Positions 16,360 to 23,876 of a stretch of 64,000 bases of DNA are shown piece after piece. This stretch comes from Sandaracinaceae bacterium (lineage in GTDB: Bacteria > Myxococcota_A > Polyangia > Polyangiales > Sandaracinaceae), in the NCBI GenBank assembly GCA_020633195.1, contig JACKEC010000023.1, forward strand, positions 1 to 64,000, written 5' to 3'. The notes below the pieces were generated by a model. That model was not told the DNA's origin, did not search any database, and saw only the letters and a list, made by a program, of their open reading frames with translations. The position numbers and the translations under genes were made by a program. Each line of letters starts with the position of its first letter. Position 1 is the first letter of the stretch.

Positions 16360-17478
16360 ATGGAGGGGATGGGTGATCGGGATGGGGAGCGAGGGGCCGT
16401 CGAGACCTTGCTCGGGACGGGGCTCGAGGAGCCCGACGATCCGGTGCTCGAGGCGCTCCGCACGATCGCCGAGCTGCGCGAGGCGCTCAAGCGGGGGGAC
16501 GCCGACGCGGTCCGGCCCAAGCTGGATCTCCTCGCGTACGGCGCGGGGCAGCGCGGGGTGCTGAGCACGCTGGCCGCGACGCGGAGCGTGGAGGAGGCGG
16601 TGCAGCGCCTCGCCCCGTTCTGGCGCACCGCGGAGTACCGGATGGACGCGGCCCGCGTGGTCGCGCCGGACGAGGTCGAGGTCTACGAGACGGTGATCGC
16701 GTCGGGCGCGTCGACGCGCCTGCGCACGCTGACGCTGCTGCGGAGCCGAGGCGGGCACTGGCGGCAGGTCACGACGATGGACGCCCCCGACGAGAAGCTC
16801 GTCCTCGCGCTGATCTGCGACGACGAGGAGGCGCCCCTCACGCTCGCGTCCGAGGAGGCGATCCTCGAGCCCACCAAGCTCCGGCATCCTGGCGAGCCCT
16901 GGGAGGCGGTGGTCCGGACCGCGCCCCCGCCCGAGGCCTCGGAGGTCCCGGACCGGCGCCTCCGCGAGGCGCTCGTGGGCGCGAAGCGGATCGTGTCGTT
17001 CGCGCTGCTGCCCCCGACCGACATCGCCCCTCGCGAGGCGGCCCTGCGCTGGCTCGGCGACGCGGTGGCGGCCATCGGTGAGGGCGTCGGTGCTCGACAA
17101 GTCTACTTGCCATGGAACGAGCGGCTGCTCCACCCCGAGCAGCTCGTCGTCGGGCCCGACGCGACCCGCGACGATCTCGCCGCGCGCTGGGTCAACGTCA
17201 TCGAGTCCGACGGCTGGACGGGCACGCGCGGGATGTCGCACTTCATGCTCCCCGAGGTCGAGGCGCGGTGGATGGACTGGCCCGACGAGGACATCGCGAC
17301 GCAGATCGTAGTGCGCGCGGCCGAGGATCTGCGCGACGGCGAGTGCGAGCTGAAGGCCCGGACCGACCAGGAGGTCGCGGGCACGCGCTGCCGCGCGGAC
17401 TACGGCCGCAGGGGCGCGGTGCTGGGGCAGACCTACGGGAGGTACGGTTCCGTTCGCCTCGCGCCCTCGCGCGTGTAG
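16360..17478 (+). CDS. Hypothetical cytoplasmic protein
   Basis: 372 aa; not recognised. No signal peptide or membrane segment. An acidic, helical N-terminal part (about 1-80) is followed by an alpha/beta region containing LRTLTLLRSRGGHWRQV, and a second domain (about 205 on) with SFALLPPTDIAPREAALRW, ARQVYLPWNERLLHPEQ and a C-terminal half rich in Asp/Glu. The last part (MSHFMLPEVEARWMDWPD) resembles small uncharacterised DUF domains but I cannot name one. Starts at ATG 16360 (ATG 16369 also possible), 24 bp after the kinase gene and 11 bp before the NUDIX gene, so the three may form an operon. Confidence 0.7.
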   Translation: MEGMGDRDGERGAVETLLGTGLEEPDDPVLEALRTIAELREALKRGDADAVRPKLDLLAYGAGQRGVLSTLAATRSVEEAVQRLAPFWRTAEYRMDAARVVAPDEVEVYETVIASGASTRLRTLTLLRSRGGHWRQVTTMDAPDEKLVLALICDDEEAPLTLASEEAILEPTKLRHPGEPWEAVVRTAPPPEASEVPDRRLREALVGAKRIVSFALLPPTDIAPREAALRWLGDAVAAIGEGVGARQVYLPWNERLLHPEQLVVGPDATRDDLAARWVNVIESDGWTGTRGMSHFMLPEVEARWMDWPDEDIATQIVVRAAEDLRDGECELKARTDQEVAGTRCRADYGRRGAVLGQTYGRYGSVRLAPSRV

Positions 17479-17481
17479 GAT
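17476..17481 (+). promoter_or_regulatory. -10-like TAGGAT, 8 nt before the NUDIX start
   Basis: TANNNT hexamer overlapping the previous stop codon, before ATG 17490; allows separate leaderless transcription of the NUDIX gene. Confidence 0.35.
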
Positions 17482-17489
17482 TCGGCCCG

Positions 17490-18047
17490 ATGAGTAGGCC
17501 AGAACCCCATCAGCACTGTCACCAATGCGGCGCCGCCTTCGGCGACACGACCATGTATCCGCGCGTCTGCGACGCCTGCGGGACGATGGTCTGGCTCAAC
17601 CCGGTCCCCGTGTCGGTGCTGCTCGTGCCCGTTCGCTCCGGGGAGCGCGTCGGGCTGTTGGTCATCCGGCGCGGCATCGAGCCGCACGCGGGTCAGCTCG
17701 CCCTCGTCGGCGGCTTCCTCGAGGCGCACGAGACCTGGGAGGACGGCGGCGCCCGCGAGGTGCTCGAGGAGACCGGCGTCGAGGTCGACGCGATGACCGT
17801 CGAGTCGTTCTGGTTCAGCTCGACCGACCCGATCCCGAACCGCGTGCTCCTCTTCGGCACCGTCGCGGAGGTCGACGCGTCGGGCTTCGAAGCGTTCGAG
17901 CCGACCGACGAGACGACCGCGCGCGGCCTGGTGTTCGGCCCCGACGGGCTCGAGGACGTCTTCGCGTTCCCCCTCCACGTCGAGGCCGCGCAGCGCTGGT
18001 TCGCCGCGCGCGAGGTCACCGGCCCCAACGAGTTCACGGAAGTCTGA
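17490..18047 (+). CDS. NUDIX hydrolase with N-terminal zinc ribbon
   Basis: 185 aa. Seen: a zinc ribbon (C10, C13, C27, C30) followed by a NUDIX domain whose box GFLEAHETWEDGGA-REVLEETGV (about 74-96) fits GX5EX7REUXEEXGU exactly, so the metal-binding Glu residues are intact. Known: this ribbon-plus-NUDIX layout occurs in NADH pyrophosphatase relatives and ADP-ribose hydrolases; the substrate is some nucleoside diphosphate linked to another group and cannot be narrowed further. ATG 17490. Convergent with the lipoprotein gene, with a hairpin just after the stop. Confidence 0.92.
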   Translation: MSRPEPHQHCHQCGAAFGDTTMYPRVCDACGTMVWLNPVPVSVLLVPVRSGERVGLLVIRRGIEPHAGQLALVGGFLEAHETWEDGGAREVLEETGVEVDAMTVESFWFSSTDPIPNRVLLFGTVAEVDASGFEAFEPTDETTARGLVFGPDGLEDVFAFPLHVEAAQRWFAAREVTGPNEFTEV

Positions 18048-18051
18048 GACG

Positions 18052-18078
18052 GGCTCGCGCAGCGAGCCGAGAACACGG
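18052..18078 (+). repeat. Short hairpin repeat, copy A (possible terminator)
   Basis: GGCTCGC / GCGAGCC stem (18052-18068, 7 bp, 3-nt loop) followed by GAGAACACGG, in the gap between two convergent genes. A near copy sits at 51758-51783. No T-tract follows, so a terminator role is uncertain. Confidence 0.4.
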
Positions 18079-18088
18079 AGCGCGACGG

Positions 18089-19198
18089 TCAGGGCTCGTA
18101 GCGCGGCGGCTGGATCTCGGGCTCCGGCAGCTCCGGGTCGACCACGATCGGCGCGCCGGCCCACTGGAACCAGGGCAGCTCCGTGTCGGCGTTGCGGGGC
18201 GTGCTCCGCGGGTGCGGCTCCGCGACGCAACCGAGCAGCTCCTGGTACGAGTCGTCCGGCGGCGCGGCCTCGCGCGACCAGGAGACGCGGACGCGGCCGT
18301 CCGGGAGCCACCACGTGCGCCAGTCGAGCCCGCCCGTGGTCGGCCCGGCTGCGCCCACCTCGAGGACCTCGAAGGTGCCGTCGGGGAGCTCGCCCTGACG
18401 CACGCTCCAGGTGCGGACGCCGGCCGGATCGGTGACCTCCTCCTCGACGACGAGGCCGTCGGCGTAGCGCGCGATCAGGTCGACGCTCAGGTCGGCGAAG
18501 CGCTGCCGGACGACGCGGCGGACGGTGCCGTCCTCGTTCCACCGGATGGTCGCCACGTCGTCGTCGCCGCCGGCGGGCGACACGCGCCGCTGCTCGGCGC
18601 TCCGCGACGCGAGATCGACCCGGAACGACGCGCGCCACCGCTCGGCGCCGAGCTGCTCGAACACCACCTCTCGGAGCGTGTCGCCGTCCCAGCTCCACGT
18701 CGTGCGCTCGTCGCGCTCCGGCCCCTGGTCCCAAGCCATCAGCGGGCGACCGTCGGGCCGGTAGCTGCGCTCGTGGACGGTGATCGCGTCGGGCCGGATC
18801 GCCTGCCACGACTCCGCGCGCGTGACCCGCCCTCCGTCGTCCCACGCGCGCGCCTCGAGGCGGACGAGCGCCTCGGCCGCGGTGCTGGGCGCGTAGTCGA
18901 TCCACTGCAGGCGTCCGTCGCGGTCGAGCCGCCACTCGACGAAGAGCCCCTCGACGGGCGCGCCCGCCTCGACGACGTGCCAGCGGCAGGTCCGACCGCG
19001 CGTCGCGACGTCGCCGTCCACGTCCGGACCCGCGTCGAGCCTCGGCGCGCTGGCGTCGGGCCGCGGGTCCGGCGGTGAGCCCGCGTCCCGCGTCGGCGCG
19101 CCGGCGTCCGGGCGGGGCGGCGGAGCGTCTCCGCGACCGTGCGCGAGGAAGCAGCCGCCGAGCCCCAGCGACAGGGCGAGCATCACGAGCGTTCGCAT
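18089..19198 (-). CDS. Lipoprotein of unknown function
   Basis: 369 aa. Seen: lipoprotein signal MRTLVMLALSLGLGGC (Cys ~16), then a Pro/Asp/Ala-rich linker typical of myxobacterial lipoproteins (DAGAPTRDAGS pattern), then a beta-rich domain of repeating strands of the form R-DGRLQWIDY / DDGGRVTRAESW / EDGTVRRVV, about 15-25 residues apart. These resemble the YD/MORN-like strand repeats of secreted proteins but I do not place them in a named family. No catalytic motif. Probably outer-membrane anchored. Transcribed alone; terminates against the NUDIX gene. Confidence 0.75.
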   Translation of the reverse strand: MRTLVMLALSLGLGGCFLAHGRGDAPPPRPDAGAPTRDAGSPPDPRPDASAPRLDAGPDVDGDVATRGRTCRWHVVEAGAPVEGLFVEWRLDRDGRLQWIDYAPSTAAEALVRLEARAWDDGGRVTRAESWQAIRPDAITVHERSYRPDGRPLMAWDQGPERDERTTWSWDGDTLREVVFEQLGAERWRASFRVDLASRSAEQRRVSPAGGDDDVATIRWNEDGTVRRVVRQRFADLSVDLIARYADGLVVEEEVTDPAGVRTWSVRQGELPDGTFEVLEVGAAGPTTGGLDWRTWWLPDGRVRVSWSREAAPPDDSYQELLGCVAEPHPRSTPRNADTELPWFQWAGAPIVVDPELPEPEIQPPRYEP

Positions 19199-19337
19199 GA
19201 CCTGTGGAACAGCAAGACGCGTTCCTCGTCCGGGACGGGTCTGATGCGGCGATCTCGACGCGGGCGCCGTCAGGGTCCGAACGTTCGTGACGTGACGGTC
19301 ACGGGTCCGGCCCGGGCGCCGCCCATGAAACGAAGAG

Positions 19338-19379
19338 GGACCGGATCCGGCGAGCGCGCGCTCGAGCCGGATCCGGTCC
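19338..19379 (-). terminator. Strong intrinsic terminator-like hairpin
   Basis: 14-bp perfect stem (19338-19351 with 19366-19379) around a 14-nt loop that is itself largely self-complementary. Read on the minus strand it is followed by a pyrimidine run (CTCTTCGTTTC), and it starts 24 bases after the stop of the 19404-20378 gene. Confidence 0.65.
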
Positions 19380-19403
19380 GCGACGGTCGGCCGCCGCTGC
19401 GCC

Positions 19404-20378
19404 TCAGCGGCGACGCGGGCGACCGCGCCAGCGGGGCGGCTGACGGAGGCTCAGCTGCAGCTCGCTGCCGGCGGTGGCGTACCGGCCCGGACCCACCTGG
19501 TGGAGGTAGCTGGTGCCGCGCCGGCCGAGGTCGAGGACGAGGGTGTCTCCCTGCACGTACCAGCGGCCGCCGTGACCCCTCGCGAACGTCGCCTGGCCGT
19601 TGGGCCCGAGCGTCACGACGTCACTGCGACCGTGGAACGCGTAGTCGTAGCTGCCCATGGCGACCGCGAGCTGCAGCGGGAGCGGGGGCCGGGGCTGCAC
19701 GACGGGCAGCGTGATGGGGCGGCCCTGACGGGTGAGGGTGAAGCCGTTGCTCGGGGCCCGGTAGACGCCCGGCGAGACCTCGAAGAGGCGCTCGGCCGGC
19801 CAGCGATCCCAGGCGAGGATCAGCTCGTGGCCCTGGACGAACCACTGGCCGGCGTCGCCGCTCGCGCGGTGGAAGCGGCCGCCCGGCTCGATCTCGACGA
19901 GGTCGCGCCAGTGCGGGTGCGCTCCGTCGTAGCGACCGACGGTGGGCGTCACGTGCCGCGGCGGCACCGAAGGGGGCACCGGCGGCCCGGCGAGGCAGAG
20001 CGTGTGGCCGAGGGGCCGCGCGTCGGCCGGGCGGAGCTGGCAGTGGTAGCCGGGGCCGTCCATCGAGCCACCCCCCGAGAGCCGCGCGATGTGCCACTCG
20101 CCGAGCTGCGAGCAGATCGCCTCTCGGTGCGCGTAGGCCTGTTGGTAGGTGAGCGCGGTGCTCCCCGCTGGGCAGATGCCGTCGCCCTGGACGACCATCA
20201 CGTTCCCCTGGGCCTCCGCGGTCGCGCCGAGCCCGAGCAGGCAGGCGAACGCCGCGAACGCGGTGGCCACCCTCGAGGCGACGCTCGCGCGGCGCCGCGC
20301 GCCGAGCCGGACCCGCTCCGAGCCCGCGCTGCCATGACCCCTCTCCGCCTTCGCCTCGTATCGTCCATCGTTCGTCAT
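19404..20378 (-). CDS. Exported protein of unknown function
   Basis: 324 aa. Seen: a long basic N-terminal leader (about 1-33, SERVRLGARRRAS) before a hydrophobic export segment ending in AEAQ, then a domain with four Cys (ICPAG, AICSQ, YHCQL, TLCLAG) and two similar blocks containing G-RW/QWFVQG-EL and GGRWYVQGDTLVL. The duplicated block (about 195-225 and 280-310) looks like a repeated beta module. No family recognised. Start ATG 20378 is preceded by a strong GGAGGAG Shine-Dalgarno, which decides against the upstream frame extension to 20489. A clear terminator follows at 19338. Confidence 0.75.
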   Translation of the reverse strand: MTNDGRYEAKAERGHGSAGSERVRLGARRRASVASRVATAFAAFACLLGLGATAEAQGNVMVVQGDGICPAGSTALTYQQAYAHREAICSQLGEWHIARLSGGGSMDGPGYHCQLRPADARPLGHTLCLAGPPVPPSVPPRHVTPTVGRYDGAHPHWRDLVEIEPGGRFHRASGDAGQWFVQGHELILAWDRWPAERLFEVSPGVYRAPSNGFTLTRQGRPITLPVVQPRPPLPLQLAVAMGSYDYAFHGRSDVVTLGPNGQATFARGHGGRWYVQGDTLVLDLGRRGTSYLHQVGPGRYATAGSELQLSLRQPPRWRGRPRRR

Positions 20379-20545
20379 CGGGAGCTCCTCCGTTCGGGTT
20401 GTAGGGGGTCGACGGGCGCACCCCGGACACGATTCAGCGCGCCGGTCTCCGCGTAACCCCGCCTGAAACCCCTCCAACGCCGGGGACATCGGGGAGCGGG
20501 CGCGGCCGGATTGCCACGCCGCGGCCGTGCGTTAGGAAGGCGCCC

Positions 20546-21538
20546 GTGAACCGACTCGGACCGATGGCCCTCGCGCTCGTCCTGGCCTCCGGATGCGGAG
20601 ACGAGGCCGCGCGCGGCGCGCCGGTCGAGGCCGAGGTGGAGGCGTCGGTCGAGGCCGAGGCGCCGGTCGAGGTCGAGGCGCCGGTCGAGGTCGAGGCGCC
20701 CGTGGAGGTCGAGGCGGAGCCCGTGACGGCGCGCGCGCCGGCCCGGCGTCAGCCCTGCGAAGCGCAGGAGTGGACCTGGCCCGCCGCGCCCCGCGCGCGC
20801 ATGCCCATCGAGTCGCCGCGGACCGTCGAGATCGGCGAGTGGCCCTGGCAGCCGGGCCGGACGCCGCCGCTGTTGACGCCGGCCGAGGCGCGGGCGGAGG
20901 GCGGGACGGACGTGACCGATCACGTGGTCCGGCTCGAGCGCGACGCCGAGACCTTCACCTTCCGGTACGCCTTCGGCACCGAGGCGCACGAGATCGTGGT
21001 CGCCCGCACCGAGGCGCACCCCGAGCTCCGCTACACGCTCGACCACGACTACCGCTGCCCCGAGCGCCGGGCGCTGCCGACCGACGGGGTGCCCGTCGTC
21101 GACGCGACCGGGGAGCCCGCCGAGATGCGTTGCTGGCTGTGGACCGACCTGTCGCCCACGTGCACCACGCCGCCGCGCCCCTGCCGCGCGGTCGCGCGCG
21201 AGGGGCGGGTCGAGGTGCAGTGCGAGGACGACAACGTCCCTTGCCGATCCATCGCGGAGGGCGACTGGGTCGACGCGCTGCCGGGACCGGAGTCGCTCTT
21301 CGCCTGCGGCGGCGACGACGGCGACGCCTACGCCGAGATGCACGTGCTCGTGTCGGGCGGCGAGCCACGGTGGGCGGCGCAGGCCTGGTTCCTCGGCGCG
21401 CAGCGCGCGGCGGTCCAGCGCGGTGAGGTCGTGCTGCGCGGCGGGAGCGAGGACGGCGAGTACACGGCGCGCTGGTGGTGGCGCGACGACGCGATGCGGC
21501 TGCGCGGCCGCCCCCGGATCGTGGAGAGTGAATTCTGA
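20546..21538 (+). CDS. Lipoprotein with Val-Glu-Ala-Pro repeat spacer
   Basis: 330 aa; no family recognised. Seen: lipobox LVLASGC (Cys ~17), then an acidic tandem spacer of six-residue VEVEAP-type units (about 27-57), then a mainly beta domain with nine or ten Cys (for example PCEAQEW, RCWLWTDLSPTC, PCRAVA, VPCRSI, LFACGG) suggesting disulfides and hence periplasmic or surface exposure. GTG 20546 is preceded by AGGAAGG, an acceptable Shine-Dalgarno. Stands 39 bp before the DUF4132 gene on the same strand and could share its transcript. Confidence 0.75.
   Translation: MNRLGPMALALVLASGCGDEAARGAPVEAEVEASVEAEAPVEVEAPVEVEAPVEVEAEPVTARAPARRQPCEAQEWTWPAAPRARMPIESPRTVEIGEWPWQPGRTPPLLTPAEARAEGGTDVTDHVVRLERDAETFTFRYAFGTEAHEIVVARTEAHPELRYTLDHDYRCPERRALPTDGVPVVDATGEPAEMRCWLWTDLSPTCTTPPRPCRAVAREGRVEVQCEDDNVPCRSIAEGDWVDALPGPESLFACGGDDGDAYAEMHVLVSGGEPRWAAQAWFLGAQRAAVQRGEVVLRGGSEDGEYTARWWWRDDAMRLRGRPRIVESEF
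20627..20720 (+). repeat. 18-bp tandem repeats inside the lipoprotein gene
   Basis: In-frame imperfect copies of an 18-bp unit (GAGGCGCCGGTCGAGGTC) encoding the VEVEAP spacer; such runs vary in copy number between strains by slippage. Confidence 0.7.
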
Positions 21539-21577
21539 CCCCTGGCGGGGCGGCGCGACGGCGGGCAGGGTTTCGGC

Positions 21578-23653
21578 GTGTCCGACCTCCTCCGACCGCG
21601 CCCGCTCGATCGAGCGGGGCTCCGTTTCCCCGACCTCGACGTCGACGCGGCGCTCGCGGCGCTCGAGGACGAGGCCGGCGAGGTGCGCCCCTCGCGGGAG
21701 GACGACCTGCGCGCACGGCTCGCGCGCGGCGACGCGGTGAGCCCCCGCGAGCTCTTCGACGTCCTCGACGCGGAGGAGTCCGAGCGCCTCTTCTTCGAGC
21801 TCGTCCCCGAGCCGAAGGTCTACCCGCCCGACGAGGTCACGCTGCGCTACGCGGTCGCGCGCTTCGGCGATCGGCTGCTGCCCTTCGTCGAGAAGTGGGC
21901 GTCGTGGACCTGCCCCGAGCTGCTCGGGTCGTGGGGCTCGGTGGTCGCCGCGGCCACGCTGGTCGTGCGGCTCGACGCCCCGGAGCCGGACGTCGCGGAG
22001 GCGGCGCGCGCGTGGCTCGACGCGCACGAGGAGGTCGGCGTCCTCGCCGCGATCCAGTACGCCGGCGGCGACTACGAGGTCCCCGTCCGCGCGCGAGAGT
22101 GGCTGGCCGAGCGCCACGCGCGCTGCGTCGAGCCGCTCGTCCGCGACGCGCTCTCCGCGGGTCACCCGCACGATCGAACGACGTTCCCCTACGGCAGCCC
22201 CGTGGCGACGCTGGCCTGGTACCTCCGCCGCTGGGGCCGCGAGGCCGTCGACGCCGCGTGTCCCGCCGGCGAGCGCGAGCGGCTCGACGCGCTCCTCGCC
22301 GCGCAGCCGCCGGTCCGGTTCTACGACGCCTTCTTCAGCGACAAGGCCAAGTGGTGGCCGAAGCTCGACCTGGCGGGCGCCGACCGCGCGGTGCTCGAGC
22401 GCTGCCACCTCCCGGATCACCCCGACCTGGTCGCGATGCGCGCGACGCTCGACCCCGAGGCGCGCGAGCTCGCCGCGCACGCCGTCCTCGACGCGTTCAT
22501 CGCGGACAAGGCCAAGCCCATGTTCCGCTTCGCGATGGCGGTGGCGCTGGGCCTCGCCCCCGACGCGATGGTGCCTCGCCTCGCGCGCCAGGCGTGGGCC
22601 TGGAGCCGCGACAAGAACCGGAACCACCGCAACCTCGTCCCCCACGTCGCGCGCTACCTCGGGGGCGTCGGGTCCCCCGAGGCGATCGCGAGGCTCGGGC
22701 TGATGGCCGAGGGCATCGGGACCGACACGCACCGCGCCGCGGCGCAGCTCGCGCTGCGCTTCCTGGCCTCCGAGACCGGGCGCAGCGTGGAGGACCTGCT
22801 CGCCAGCTCGAGCGCCGACCTGGGCCTGTCGCGCGGCGCGACCCTGTCGCTCGACTTCGGTCCGCGTCAATTCAGCGTGCGGTTCGACAGCGAGGGCAAG
22901 GCGCAGATCGTCGACGATCAGGGCAAGCCGCGGGCGTCGCTGCCCAAGCCGGGCAAGAAGGACGACCCGGTGCTCGCGGCGGCGGCGCAGGCGCGCTTCG
23001 CCGAGACCCGCGAGGACCTGAAGCACCTGCTCAAGGTCGAGGCGCGGCGGCTCGAGGCCGCGCTCCGCGAGCGCCGGCGCTGGACGCTCGCGGCGCTGCT
23101 CCGGGAGGCCGAGGATCCCGCGCGCCGCCTGCTCCTCGGCGCGCTGGTGTTCGCGCACGAGGGCGGCACCTTCCGAATCGCGGACGAGGGGGACGTCTGC
23201 GACGCCGCCGACGAGCCGGTGGCGGTCACGAGCGACGTGTGGATCGCCCACCCCCTCGAGCTCGACGCCGCGACCCTCGACGCGTGGAAGCAGGCGCTCT
23301 CGGACTACGAGCTCATCCCTCCGTGGTCGCAGCTCGAGCGCGAGGTCTACGAGGCGCCAGCGCTCCCTGGGCGCGTCGACCTCTGCGCCGACTGGGTGCT
23401 CCACCCGGGCTCCCTCGTCGGCCTGCTCTCCCGCGGCTGGCGAGGGGACTGGCGCTCGGGCGGCCTCCTCTGTGGCCTACGGCACCGCATCGACGGAGGC
23501 TTCGCCCGGATCGAGCACGCCGAATTCGTCGCGAAGCGCGCGGGCGAGTACCCCCCCGAGCCGATCGGGCCGCTGTACGTCGACGCCCCCTCGATCGATC
23601 GGCTGACCCTCTCGGAGCTGCTCCGGGACCTCGGTCGCGAGCGCCTCGGCTGA
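21578..23653 (+). CDS. DUF4132-domain protein with helical repeats
   Basis: 691 aa, cytoplasmic. Seen: an N-terminal and central region of HEAT-like helices (about 60-440), a short basic linker with KPGKKDDP, then a C-terminal DUF4132 module recognisable by its WKQALSDYELIPPWSQLEREVY block (about 567-590) and GLLCGLRHRIDGGFA. Known: DUF4132 is found in MolR-like proteins, often with a WGR domain, which I do not see here; no activity is established. GTG 21578. Its stop codon TGA forms the first bases of the ~108 bp structured repeat. Confidence 0.82.
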   Translation: MSDLLRPRPLDRAGLRFPDLDVDAALAALEDEAGEVRPSREDDLRARLARGDAVSPRELFDVLDAEESERLFFELVPEPKVYPPDEVTLRYAVARFGDRLLPFVEKWASWTCPELLGSWGSVVAAATLVVRLDAPEPDVAEAARAWLDAHEEVGVLAAIQYAGGDYEVPVRAREWLAERHARCVEPLVRDALSAGHPHDRTTFPYGSPVATLAWYLRRWGREAVDAACPAGERERLDALLAAQPPVRFYDAFFSDKAKWWPKLDLAGADRAVLERCHLPDHPDLVAMRATLDPEARELAAHAVLDAFIADKAKPMFRFAMAVALGLAPDAMVPRLARQAWAWSRDKNRNHRNLVPHVARYLGGVGSPEAIARLGLMAEGIGTDTHRAAAQLALRFLASETGRSVEDLLASSSADLGLSRGATLSLDFGPRQFSVRFDSEGKAQIVDDQGKPRASLPKPGKKDDPVLAAAAQARFAETREDLKHLLKVEARRLEAALRERRRWTLAALLREAEDPARRLLLGALVFAHEGGTFRIADEGDVCDAADEPVAVTSDVWIAHPLELDAATLDAWKQALSDYELIPPWSQLEREVYEAPALPGRVDLCADWVLHPGSLVGLLSRGWRGDWRSGGLLCGLRHRIDGGFARIEHAEFVAKRAGEYPPEPIGPLYVDAPSIDRLTLSELLRDLGRERLG

Positions 23654-23758
23654 GTCCGACGACGCGAAGCGTCGGAGGATCTCAGCGGGGAGCGCGAGGG
23701 GCTTGCCCCTCGCCGGAGAGAAATCGCCGGAGGCGATTTGTCGACAGACTTCGAGTCC
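23649..23758 (+). repeat. Structured dispersed repeat, copy 1
   Basis: ~108 bp unit nearly identical to 34055-34163. It contains an outer GCTGAG/CTCAGC stem (23649-23654 with 23681-23686) around an inner CGACGC/GCGTCG hairpin, then a 9-bp hairpin (23694-23713) and an 8-bp AAATCGCC/GGCGATTT hairpin (23721-23739). The TGA of the first stem is the stop codon of the DUF4132 gene. Could be a REP-type element, a structured RNA or a terminator cassette. Confidence 0.85.
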
Positions 23759-23876
23759 GGCGTCCGCGCGCCCAAAGCTTGCGCGACTCCTCGGCAGGTC
23801 TTGCCTACCCCCGGCGCCGACGCCTGGCGTTCGCGGCCGCGCGGGGCTGGGCACGTGGGTTGCGACGGCGCGAGCC

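Noticed and set aside
20375..23404. Long minus-strand open frame opposite the lipoprotein and DUF4132 genes
   Set aside because: Arg/Glu/Ala-rich composition typical of antisense frames in GC-rich coding DNA, with no motif.
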